From Ryuthela nishihirai (taxonomy: Eukaryota; Arthropoda; Arachnida; Araneae; Heptathelidae): DNA of 64,000 nucleotides. Shown here piece by piece: positions 48,659 to 58,480 of the stretch. Location: contig JAWZYU010000011.1 of assembly GCA_038380435.1 (NCBI GenBank), positions 80,225,501 through 80,289,500 on the forward strand, read 5' to 3'. Each line of letters starts with the position of its first letter. The stretch's first letter is position 1. The notes beneath the pieces are model-generated. The model was not told the DNA's origin. It saw nothing but the letters and a program-made list of their open reading frames with translations, and searched no databases. A program made the translations under genes and the position numbers.

Positions 48659-49264
48659 CACTGAAGAGCCAAAACATTATGACCAGCACATCTTTAAGCA
48701 AATCAAAACAACTGCAGGCAAATGATGGACAGGTGAAGGCCATGAAATGGTATAAATAACAATTGATGAGCTCTAGTGTTATTCTCATTCTTCAGATGAG
48801 AAGGGCAGCAGACTTCAGTGTGAGTTTGACAAAGGCCAAATTGTAATGGCCAGACCACTGGGTCATAGCATTTCCAAGATGGCAAGGCTTGTGGGGTGCT
48901 CACAATCAGCCGTTGTTAGTACCTTCAAAAAGTGGTCAGAGGAGGAAAAAACCACAACCGCAGGCAAGATGTGGGCCGACCACAGCTCATCAATGCTAGA
49001 GGTGAGTGAAAAGTACTAAAAATGGCTGACCATGAGCACCCCACAAGCCTTGCCATCTCGGAAATGTTCTGACCCAGTCATGTGGCCATTACAATTTGGC
49101 CTTTGTCAAACTCACTGAAGTCCACTGCCTTTTCCATCTGAAGAACAAGAACAACACTGATTAACAGAGCTCAGTATCAGGTGTTATTTATATAGTTTCA
49201 TGACCTTCACATGTGCCAGTTGCTTCGATTTGCATAAAGATGCACACGTTATGGCTCTTTGGTG
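48659..49264. mobile_element. Mirror-image (fold-back) Tc1 element carrying two half-transposase copies
   Basis: The 606 bp element is flanked by TA (48657-48658, 49265-49266), with ends cactgaagagccaaaacatt and, mirrored, caccaaagagccataacgtg. The left arm (48659 to about 48931) encodes an N-terminal Tc1 helix-turn-helix region: [20 protein letters not shown], then [20 protein letters not shown]. The right arm (about 49012-49264) is the inverted copy of the same region, more decayed. The loop (about 48932-49011) continues into the next part of the transposase. The C-terminal half is absent. Confidence 0.88.
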
Positions 49265-49266
49265 TA

Positions 49267-50597
49267 TATTACTATAATTTAACCAAAATCTATTGAATTA
49301 TTGAAGTTTTTCTGTTTGGTACTCAACATTTGAGCACCAATGAATATATCAGGGAGATACAGCTAAGATTTAATCTATTTTTCAAAACTCTATTCTTGAC
49401 AATTAGCATATTATCTAAAACCAGTTTGGAAGATACCACACTTCTTAATCAACTATGAGTCACCATAGTCAGTAATGACAACAGTCTCTAGTTGACTTTG
49501 ACCAAGATACCACAATTAGCAACACCTTACTTACATCTATTAATAAAAATCTATTTATATGTTATGTTAAGGAATCTATTGACAAAGCCATATTTGAAGC
49601 TTTGTAAATTAGGAGATTTTTATGATAAAAATGCAATTGAAGTCAGAGATCTAAAGCTCTCAAAATTTTAAGTTCAGCAATTAACTTTTGATGACATTAT
49701 GCATTCAGTACTAAAGGGTTATAAAAGCTGGAATATTTAACAGCGGAACTGAAAGTATAAGAATTTATCTCAAAGGCTAATATACTTTAAATAAAAGTTT
49801 GTGAACTTTGAAGACAATTTTTAGAATGAGTGATGCTACAGTTAAAAGCTTTCAACTTTTTAAATACTTAACAAATATAGTTGAAAACATGATTTAGACA
49901 TATTTATTGAGTTCTTCGAGATATTTTCCAGTTTTTTTTTATTCAAATAAAAAGCTTATTTCAAAGTTAGGAGTTTTAAATGTCACTTTCCACTGGCATG
50001 TGAGAATTCTTTTTTTTTTCCTGTGTGTACATAAGGACACGTAACTTTAAAACTGACAAAGACAATGAAGAAGAATTACAGAAGTCAAAATGAAGTACAT
50101 AACATTATGCAAGTAGGTTTTAAGCAATCATGTAATAAATATAAAGCTTCTACTCTCTGTTACCTCCCTCTGAAGTGCCAACAATATAAATCAAAGGAAA
50201 AGATGATCTGGATCAGATTAGTTTCCCAGATACTCTAAAATACTGAGAAACTCTGGCATAATGTCATACTCATAGGATGCATTAAAACAATTTTATTTAT
50301 GTTCTCTCTCTCTATGTATATATAGAACATGTTTTAAATGAGTCACCAATTATTTTTATCAAATTTAATGGGTCACTATTTTACATTGATGAAACTCAGG
50401 TGACTCATGAACAGAGTAAAATTAAGAATCAATATATTACATTATGTCAGTTCCAATTTTACACAAGTTTCCAGTATTCCAAAGTCAGATTTCTTTATAA
50501 TAAATAGTATGGTGTCTCATTTATGCTTAATTTCCTCAACATGTTGATTACTTCAAGTCATAGTTAATTTTTAAAATATACATCAAAAGTTACTTAC
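49267..50597. other. Intron sequence of the host gene with old repeats
   Basis: The segment 49600-50020 shares words with 31170-31500 and with 61140-61210 (for example aaaagcttatttcaaagtta versus aaaagcttattttcatagtt). This points to an old dispersed repeat, perhaps the far end of a piggyBac-derived element. No gene is supported. Confidence 0.45.
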
Positions 50598-50626
50598 CTT
50601 GACTTTTGAATATATGTATCAACAGC
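50598..50626 (-). CDS. 29-nt internal micro-exon of the lysine-rich host gene
   Basis: On the minus strand: acceptor tgtattttattgcag, exon coding for AVDTYIQKS plus two bases of a split codon, then donor gtaagtaa, close to consensus. The start phase (0) fits the exon at 59755-59856, and the end phase (two bases) fits the exon at 31671-31842. Both splice sites being strong around only 29 nt, with matching phases, supports a real exon. It was not confirmed by transcript data. Confidence 0.65.
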
Positions 50627-50957
50627 CTGCAATAAAATACATAGTTTTAATAATAAAGAATATATTACACAGCTTTTTTTATCATATAATAACACAGGAT
50701 TACAAAATATCATACAGTAACACAGGATTCATTTATAAATAGGAAAAATAACTTATTAAATCTGAATTAGTGCATATCAAAATTTCCACTAAGATGTTTT
50801 TAAGTCTTTTTGTGTGTGCATATATATACTTATTGTCATTGCTTTTAAAAAAAAGTGTCATTACACTCTCTAAACAGAGATAGAAAAATCAATGGGAGTT
50901 AAAATTAGCATACTGGTTATAGTGCGAAATGTACAATATTTACTGGTACATGTATCA
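50627..50957. other. Intron sequence
   Basis: AT-rich; nothing recognised. A short duplication of atcatacagtaacacaggat-like sequence occurs at about 50683-50730. Confidence 0.4.
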
Positions 50958-50968
50958 GCTCATACTGG

Positions 50969-51219
50969 GGTTGGGTTGTTTTATCTCTGGTTGGCACTTT
51001 TTGCATCCATGGACTAAATGGCCAGGTCACATGGACCCAGAAGGCTCAGAGAAGGTTGGGGGAGGGCACCAACTGGAACAGCTATTGGGAGACAGATGGT
51101 AGCCTCCTGTCAAGGCCATCCAGCATGTTCTTTAACATGCACGGGGTATGGCTCTCCCGCACACGGGGTCAAAGCTTAATGTCCCATCTGATGGACAGCG
51201 ATCTTTCCAAGCCCATTGG
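50969..51219 (-). mobile_element. SINE-A, 5'-truncated copy
   Basis: It is flanked by the 11 bp duplicate gctcatactgg (50958-50968 and 51220-51230). It starts with the tail complement (ggttgggttgttttatctct) and stops at ctttccaagcccattgg, so the tRNA-like head and adjoining body are missing. 5' truncation with a target duplication points to target-primed reverse transcription. Confidence 0.9.
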
Positions 51220-51232
51220 GCTCATACTGGTA

Positions 51233-51282
51233 AAAAAAATAAAAAATCCCTGCATATGTAATAATATGCAGGGTTATTTTTT
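51233..51282. repeat. Hairpin next to the SINE-A duplicate
   Basis: The sequence aataaaaaatccctgcatat and its mirror atatgcagggttattttttt are separated by only about six bases, giving a stem of about 20 bp. Confidence 0.75.
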
Positions 51283-51609
51283 TTGATAAGTAAAGTAATA
51301 ATGTAAACGAAAAAAAAAAAATGCAATACAAAAATTCAGGTGGTAAAAATGTGATATCTCTCAAAAATTTGGGTGTATGACATAATAAACAAAGGAATTA
51401 TTCTCTACACTAGTCCAAGCTAATTTCTTTTTCTTAGGTGGGTTAACCAAAAGGCTTTGATAATTGCATGACAGTGCATCAATATGTAAAATTACAATAT
51501 GTAACTATAGTACATGGTAGATTGAAAGTTGCATTACTGTGGCTTCATTTTGTTTTGAAATCATGAATCTGTCACATGTCATGTATTATGAATGAATTAA
51601 TAGTAGTTG

Positions 51610-51992
51610 GTTGGTTGTTTTATATCTGAGCAGCACTTTTTTGCACACAATGGGCTAAATGGCCAGGTCACAAGGACCTCGAAGGCTCAGAGAAGGTTGG
51701 GGGAGGGGACCCCCTGGAACAGCTGTTGGGAGACAGATGATAGCCTCCCATCAAGGTCATCCAGCGTGTTCTTTAACATGCACAGGGTATGGCTCTCCTG
51801 CACACAGGATCATGGCTTAACGTTCCATCTGACAGACAGCGGCCTTTCCAAGCCCATCAGTGTCCCCTACTGATTGTGGGCAGGCCGGGGAGTTTTGCAG
51901 ATATAAATATCAATGCTGACCCAGCTGGGACTTGAACCTGGGAACTGCAGATTACGAGCCTGGTGTGCTACCGACTGAGCCACCTCCGCCCC
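51610..51992 (-). mobile_element. SINE-A, full-length copy
   Basis: It is flanked by the 11 bp duplicate aatagtagttg (51599-51609 and 51993-52003). It runs from gttggttgttttatatctga to the head complement (gggacttgaacctgggaact, acgagcctggtgtgctaccg, actgagccacctccgcccc). The length is 383 bp. Confidence 0.93.
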
Positions 51993-52003
51993 AATAGTAG
52001 TTG

Positions 52004-52304
52004 AGTATGTGAAATATAAGGATATTATGAAAGCACAAAAACAATGATGGAATTCGCAGATACGACTCATTAATTATTTTAAGTATTGCACAATAAATAT
52101 TTCTGTCTGCAAAATTTGGTGCTTCTCAATGCAATTGTTCTGAGAATTTCACCTTTATCACCCCACAAAACATTTACAGCCCTACCCATGACTATTATTT
52201 AAAGATTGAAAATTCCTTAATATATAGACAGGCCAGGCCCAGAAAATACATGCTCTTAGTACTCAAGCAGTTACATAAGCATCTTATCAAGACTTTAAAG
52301 GAGA
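52004..52304. other. Intron sequence
   Basis: No gene or repeat recognised. Confidence 0.4.
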
Positions 52305-52800
52305 GTGCAAGTGCAGAAGATATTAAATTTCAAGCAAGTGCAGGCTAATTCAAAAACTTTAATAAGAGGTAAAGTCTGCACAATACAAAATTTGGAAGAA
52401 TTTGCCTCAGCAGATAACACCACCACTGCAATGATTCCTGAACAACTGAAGGTTATTGACGAGAAGGGTTACCTACCAGGGAAGGTTTTTATTGCCAACG
52501 AAAGTTGTTTATTTTGGAAGTGGGAAAAACTGCTCCATGATTCAAAACATCGAAGAAAAGATCTATTCTTCTCTTTTGCAGCAATGCTTCTGAAGATTGC
52601 TTCAGCCAGCCTATGAGGGATAGGTTAGCATGCTTGCTATTAGGTTGCATGCTGCACATTGTAGAGGTAATGAGACATTTAGAAGGCAAGGGGTCACTGA
52701 AATGAAGTCTAATGATGTCGAGAAGCTCCTTCAATACTATAAGGAGTTAAAAGAAGGGGACCTGAAGAACTTATTCAATTCTTTGTACATTAAAGGGGGA
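52305..52800 (+). pseudogene. pogo/Tigger-type transposase, broken fragment
   Basis: The open frame 52309-52616 contains IPEQLKVIDEKGYLPGKVFI and ANESCLFWKWEK. This matches the region of Tigger transposases where a catalytic Asp sits in NADETGLFWK; here it is Asn (ANES). After a frameshift the C-terminal acidic region follows: NDVEKLLQYYKELKEGDLKN near 52705-52765. The DDE core between these parts is deleted. Confidence 0.75.
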
Positions 52801-52802
52801 AA

Positions 52803-53340
52803 ATAAGGACTATCTCCCTCTCTTTCGGAGATCTAACCACAAGGTGTAAGTTACTGCAGCCATATTCATACAGACTAGTACAACAACTGTTATGTCCCTG
52901 AGGTGGAACAACATTTTGCAAGAAAGCAAGCCTTTCACCCTTCCCAGGTTCAGCCTGAAAAACTGATTTACATCCAGAGGTCCAGCTATTTTTTCACTCT
53001 GATGAGCTAAAAAAAAATTCATTTTAGAACTTTTTTGCCAAATAACTAATGAAAGGAATTATGGTTTGTTATAAAAATAAATAATAAATACCCTCTCAAG
53101 CATTAATCAGCATTTAACTCTGAATTTTCTGAAAATATTTAACAAAAAAGATGATTAGTTTTATTTTAATAGGGTTTTTTTAGAGTCATGTAGTAAAAAA
53201 ATGCATCTGGCAACACAAATAAAATTTTATTTAAAAAACTAATAGTAGAAATTATTATAATGCACATGAATAGAAAGCTTATTTATTTCTGAATAACAAA
53301 AAAATTAATATTTACTTGAAGCAAGAAAATTACTCTCATT
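52803..53340 (-). repeat. piggyBac-end-derived repeat with a short RTE 3' remnant
   Basis: On the minus strand it parallels the right end of the piggyBac element at 46230-46900: ttcagcctgaaaaactgatt / tacatccagaggtccagcta, ctattttttcactc, tttttgccaaataactaatg, then tctgaataacaaaaaaatta. Beyond the piggyBac end (about 52940-52803) lies a remnant like the RTE 3' end (ttgtggttagatctccg). A fragment ataccctctcaagc at 53088-53101 is the extreme 3' end of a SINE-B. Confidence 0.6.
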
Positions 53341-53842
53341 TTGTAATTTTTTTCTTGGTACCATACTTTGAGAAAATTCCAGGCTTTTAGCTAATTGTTC
53401 TGTCAGAAACAAGTCAACTTCAGAATTAAAACAAAAGCAGTCATCAGAAATAGGTCATGTTATATACCAAATTAAACAGAATTACAAATTTATTGAAAAT
53501 AAGTAATTTAAAGAAATTTACAAGCATTTGATTTTAATAAGCTTTTATCAATGTGATATGGCAAAAAAAATAGATCAGACTATACAATTGAGGCTTAATT
53601 TTGGAAAACCTGATTAATAAAAATAATTAAATTATATATTAATTGAAAGGATATTTTCCTCCCAAATAATATAATATTTAACCTGAAACATGATTTTTAT
53701 TTTGTTTAATTATTCCTTTCAGTATCATATTTTTGAACATGGCCAATGTTATACAAAGTGACTTGGACCTCTCACATTCACAGGGATTTTCTTAACTGGT
53801 TTTGAAATGGAAAAAAAAACTCTTGGAAAACCAAGAAATAAA
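53341..53842. other. Intron sequence with old repeat words
   Basis: The segment 53440-53540 (ataggtcatgttatatacca, then aattaaacagaatt) repeats part of the piggyBac-end family seen at 60820-60860. No gene is supported. Confidence 0.45.
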
Positions 53843-53844
53843 TA

Positions 53845-54189
53845 CAGTGGACCTTCGTTATAGTGCTGCTCGCTATACTGCGCACTCGGTTATAGCGCGG
53901 GCGATGTTCGCGATAATTCAACAGCGCGGGCGATGTTCGCGATACAGGTCCGTGCCGCGTTAGTGAGTATCGCATTTTATTGTTACTGCGTATTGAGTAA
54001 TTGTGTATGTATTGAGTTCCTGCATGTATTTTGAATAGTGTTTAATTATTGTATGCATGATGAGTAAAAGAAAAGCTTACAGTGTGAAATTTATTGTGTC
54101 GCCACCGCGCCACTCGGTATAACGCGGTTCACCTTATAACGCGGGTGTTGTTTCCCGCCTGACATGCGCGTTATATCGGGGGTCCACTG
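53845..54189 (+). mobile_element. pogo-type MITE retaining the transposase start codon region
   Basis: The 345 bp element is flanked by TA (53843-53844, 54190-54191). Its ends are cagtggaccttcgttatag and, inverted, cagtggacccccgatataac, the CAGTGGACC..TATAACG ends of pogo/Tigger elements. Inside, ATG at 54060 opens MSKRKAYSVKFIV, the usual first residues of this transposase family, and the reading then runs straight into the right end. It is therefore an internally deleted derivative. The word agcgcgggcgatgttcgcga is repeated at about 53895 and 53923. GC content is far above its surroundings. Confidence 0.9.
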
Positions 54190-54196
54190 TATATAT

Positions 54197-54722
54197 ATAA
54201 CCTAATGAGATGTTAAATAAAATATCTGCAATACCACAACAATTCTTAAGCTGGCTATCCGATGTAGCATAACTCAGAAAGATCGATAGATCAGTTGACG
54301 GAAAAATTGATAATTTACAGAAATAAAGCAGATCTAAGGAAATGAAAACACAGGTTTAATTATAAAAAAAGAAGATAAAAGATAAAACTTTATGCAGTGA
54401 GTTTTTAATCTAATTTGCTGGGAGAAAGCTTTCAACTTAAATCAGCCATGTAAACAACTTGCTGAGTGAAAGAAATCCTTTTAGCTTCCATATCCAATAC
54501 CTCATTCATTTTCAGGAAACGATATAAGATCAAAGTTTTCTTAGAAGAAATAATAAAAGAAATATTAACATATAACCTAATGCAATATTAAATAATATCC
54601 ATAATGACTTGTAAAGCTGGCCATCCAATGTAGCATAACCCCAAAAGATTGATAGATCAGCTGATGAAAAAATGATAATTTGCAGAAATAAAATAAATCT
54701 ACAGAATGAAAATGAAGGTTAA
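54197..54722. repeat. Direct repeat, two ~160 bp copies spaced ~373 bp
   Basis: The copy at 54197-54360 (aacctaatgagatgttaaat, agctggctatccgatgtagc, gatcgatagatcagttgacg) is repeated at about 54570-54722 (agctggccatccaatgtagc, gattgatagatcagctgatg). The pogo MITE inserted precisely at the left border of the first copy. Confidence 0.8.
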
Positions 54723-55042
54723 TACTGACTTGACAGATGAGTCAGACAATTTAGTTACATTATCCTATATCCAAGAAGTACTCTTTCTGTAAACATTCAC
54801 TAAAGAGTCACTTTACTGCATGTGTGAGAAACAACAAGGTCATTGCACTCAACTGAACCTGCTACATGATTTACTTTAGACTGCAGGGAACTTTGGAACT
54901 GCAACTCGAACTGCTTTCTAAGAAAGTTTTTGTTAGTTACAGTTTCAATCAAAATGAAAAAAAATGGTGGTACGTACTTTGCAATTACTTCCAAAAACTT
55001 CCGTTTTTTAAAATAGCAGTTTTTCGTTAATTAAGAGGAGAT

Positions 55043-55750
55043 TGTGATGCCCCCTCATTCACTTTTACTTTACTTTACCAGTTTTGCTTAATTTATGTTA
55101 TATTTATCATTTTGGACATTTTTATTTCATTTTTTGCATCACAGTGCTCGTTTCCAAGAGCACAGGAGTTGCGCATGCACAACTCCGAACTTTTGATTGT
55201 CACTTGCTAAAGCTCGTGTACAAGGACACGCCTACTCTTGCGTCATAGCTTGCGCCGCTCGTCAATTTATGCAAATGTCTTTCCCGGCGTGCAACATGAC
55301 ATGTGCTGGCTTCGTAGCCTCTTGTTATAACCTGGTGACATGTTAATCACCAGTAGCACAATCAGAACAGTGAGTCAGTGAGAACAGTGTAGAGTTTTAT
55401 CAGAGTAGTTTTTGAGAAGTCAGTTAGTTGAGAAAGAGTGTAGTTGGAGTTTTGTTGAAGAGTTTGTAGTAAATGATGTAGTATCTTCTTCATTGAAGTT
55501 TCGGTGAGTTTTTTGGAAATAAATTTGTTTGTTACAGAAACTTTTTGAATCTTTACTAATTTTTTCTCTTGAGCAACGTTAATTGTTTCGATTAGAATTA
55601 ACATTAAATTTTGACAATCATTTAATATTTTTGAATTCTTACTCATTAACGCTCGCTGGTATTTCGAACCCTAATTGAACTTTATTTTTGGCAATTTGTT
55701 AATTATTGCCTGGCACCCGACTCAGCTATCCGGAGCTTGAATAATTAATG
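55043..55750 (+). mobile_element. LTR-like block (possible solo LTR or LTR plus leader)
   Basis: It begins tgtgatgccccc, continues through a GC-rich promoter-like part (gcatgcacaactccgaac; gttataacctggtgacatgt) and an aataaa at about 55522, and is followed at 55710-55720 by tggcacccgac, which resembles a tRNA primer-binding site. The size, composition and order suit a Ty3/gypsy-type LTR. I found no second LTR in the window and no gag-pol sequence after it. The ends are uncertain; a genuine host promoter is an alternative. Confidence 0.4.
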
Positions 55751-56099
55751 GATCAGACAAAGGGTCCAAAACTTAATAAACTTTAAAAGTATTTTCAATT
55801 CTTTGGAGCATTACAAGATTTTCAAAACTTTAAGGAAAATTTTGTTGATAAAAATTCAAACTTGTGAGCTTAAATCAGGTGAGTAACATAAACAAATCAA
55901 ATCGGCAATAGTATGTTGCTTCTAAGAAATAGCAACCAACTTGCTTGAACAAATTAGTTATATTATAGTTTAATAAAATATGCATCAAATTAAAAAAAGA
56001 AAATATTTTTCAAACTTGAATTGCATATTTTTATAACATATATCTAAGGAAATTTTCAAACAGCAATTTTTTTTAAAATCGAAGTTTTAAATATACACA
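55751..56099. other. Intron sequence
   Basis: Nothing recognised. It would be the leader region if the preceding block is an LTR. Confidence 0.35.
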
Positions 56100-56650
56100 A
56101 AAGACATTTATCAACCACTCATTTCAGATTCTGTCAACATCTATGTTTGATGGTGACCCGGAAAGGGTTAAGACACTACTGCTCATCAACAATGCACCTG
56201 GTTCAGACACTCCAGTTGACCAATCAGAATAATTGAGGTTATCTTTCTTCCTCCCAACACAACATCACTTCTTCAGTCCATTGACCAAGGTATGATAGCA
56301 ACAATGAAAAGTTATTATATTTGTTGTAAGTTTGCACACATCTCGGATGACATGCAGAAACACAACAGTAATAGTATAACAGTACTAGAAAATCTACAAT
56401 ATTGTGAATTGCATAAGCATCATAAAAGATTTCATTAGTGAGATAGAGTTGTTGATGTTGAAGAAAGGAGAAGTGAAGGACATAAGAACCATATCTCCAG
56501 TTGCTATGAGAGGCAGCACATTGTAGAGGTAATGAGACATTTGGAAGGCAAGGAGCTCGCTGAAATGCAGCTTAATGATATCGAGGAGCTCCTTCAGTAC
56601 CACGAGGAGTTAATAAAAGGGGACCAGAAGAACTTATTCAATCTTCCGGT
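56100..56650 (+). pseudogene. pogo/Tigger-type transposase, C-terminal half, broken
   Basis: Near 56165 the frame reads VKTLLLINNAPGSDTPVDQ, where LDNAPGH with a catalytic Asp is expected (here Asn). After a frameshift comes VIFLPPNTTSLLQSIDQGMI from 56238, a hallmark of the family with the next catalytic Asp (DQG). Further on, NDIEELLQYHEELIKGDQKN near 56575-56635 is the acidic C-terminal region also present in the fragment at 52305-52800. Stops and frameshifts are frequent. Confidence 0.8.
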
Positions 56651-57477
56651 AGTGACAAGAACAATATTATAAAAAAAAATATATGACTCTCAGTAACCTA
56701 TGGAAATCAATCCAGTTACATAGTATAGCTTAAACTTCAAGCAAGGGTTGGAAGAATCATTGAGACCCTAGAAGGAGATGCAGAGAGATTTGAGAAGTAA
56801 AAAATGAGCCAAACATTTATTCTCAGCTTTTTGAACAAAAAAATCTGTCTTCTATTATCAATCTAACCATGTTACTGCATCAAATGAAAATGTGACCTAG
56901 GAGAATAGCCATTTTTTGGTGTATGTATCTTGTTCTGTCACGTCATTCTTATCTCTTTCTCTTATTATATTGTCAACTTTATCACCGTTTTTATATTGTG
57001 TAAATGGAAAATAAAGTTTACTGTAGTTTTTTCATATATTTTATTGGCATATTTATTGTTTTTTCCCCTAACCTCCTATTTTCTGTGGGATCTATTGTTG
57101 TCAACTGCAGTTTTTCAAAATGAAGTACTTTTCAGGGAAGTAGCCCCCCTGTGGTTGACAAGAGATTATTGTATTTAAATATGGGGTTTTCAGAAGTTAA
57201 ACTTATTAACTCTTGATTTTTTTTTTATATTTGGGTTCCTACTGTCATATCATTGAAGAATTTATTTTTCAGAATTTTAGAGTACATTTGCTTACAATGG
57301 TAAATGTATTTAGAAGTTGTTTAAGAGTTTCATTGGGAGTTAATCAGTTTAGCTTCTGACAACCCCATATTATAAGCAGTGTTTTTAATAAATGCAGTTA
57401 AGAAGTTTATTACAATGTCAAAAATTAAATTTCCAATTAACACAAAACTTAAAAAAATTAATTAAAAATTTAAAAAA
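56651..57477. other. Intron sequence
   Basis: No gene is supported. Short open frames such as 56930-57178 are hydrophobic only because the DNA is T-rich. Confidence 0.4.
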
Positions 57478-57716
57478 ACATATCTTCCCATATGCACTCT
57501 AAAAAGTAGAAAATAAACCTAAAGCATATCGATGGTGGAATCAGTCACTGAATTCATATTCACTTCAAAGGAAGATAGGGCACCGGCAATCTTGTTAAGT
57601 AGGTAAATCAGTGCTTTATCTTCCTTTGAAATGAACAATAATTCAGTAACTTATTGCACTATCAATATGTTTTAGCTTTATTTTCTACTTTTAGGGTGCA
57701 TATAGGAAAAAACATA
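57478..57716. mobile_element. Fold-back MITE
   Basis: The left arm (about 57478-57582: tatgcactctaaaaagtag, aataaacctaaagcatatcg, cttcaaaggaagatag) is mirrored by the right arm (about 57618-57716: ctttatcttcctttgaaatg, catatattgatagtg-like, tttctacttttagggtgcat). The loop is about 35 bp. No coding content; no clear target duplication. Confidence 0.75.
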
Positions 57717-57735
57717 TTGTTTTATATTTTTCCTT

Positions 57736-58480
57736 TATCACTAAAAACATCTACCTTCATAAACTTTCGTATGATATATAACTCATAAACATCGACCAAA
57801 TCCTCCCCCCTTTTTTAAATCTTGTTTTACATAGCTCATAACATTGGAGATGTCACAAGATTTAATTTGAGATATAACTCATTAAGGTCGATGACTGCAA
57901 AAATCTGCCCCCTTATCAAGGGGGAGAATGGTGGGGGGCAAAATTCGAAATAGTTTATGACAGTCATCTTATGAGCTTTCATTTGACACCTAACCGTAAT
58001 TGTTGGCTCTCGTGTTCAGAAGAACGGCTATCACATTTCCAGTTTTTTAGGGGAGAAGAAAGCAAGGGGGTATATTTTTACCACTATAACACTCCCCATG
58101 TCACAAGTTTTCATTTGATGCAGAGCTTGTTACTCTGGGCACACAAGTTCTGGATATATAGTGGAATAATAATTTTCATATTTTTACTTTTTTTAGGGGG
58201 GAAGAAAACATGGTGGTCAATTTTTTATAGCCTGTGACACTCCCTGCATCACAAGCTTTCATTTGATGCATAGCTTGTTACTTTGTGCTCGCACATTTCA
58301 AAGATATAGTGAAATAATCGTTTTCGTATTTTTCCCCTTTTTAGAAGGAGGAGAAAGCAATGGAGGGTCAATATTTTATAGCTTATGACACTCCCCACAT
58401 TACAAGCTTTCATTTGACACATAAATCATTAAGTTTCTCCATTACATTTAAAAGATATGGTGGAGCAACTGTTTTGACAA
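57736..58480. repeat. Degenerate tandem repeat, ~120-150 bp unit, about five to six copies
   Basis: The motif gacactccc...acaagctttcatttgatgc, followed by a T-rich part and a gggg-gaagaaa...ggtcaattttttatag segment, recurs at about 57951, 58078, 58227 and 58377. More diverged units lie at about 57745 and 57833. Spacings are about 118, 127, 149 and 150 bp. The unit type was not recognised. Confidence 0.8.

Noticed and set aside
56930..57178. Small membrane protein
   Set aside because: Hydrophobicity follows from T-rich DNA. There is no splice, promoter or conservation evidence.
57736..58480. CRISPR array
   Set aside because: Units are 118-150 bp, degenerate and without constant short repeats and unique spacers; the DNA is eukaryotic.
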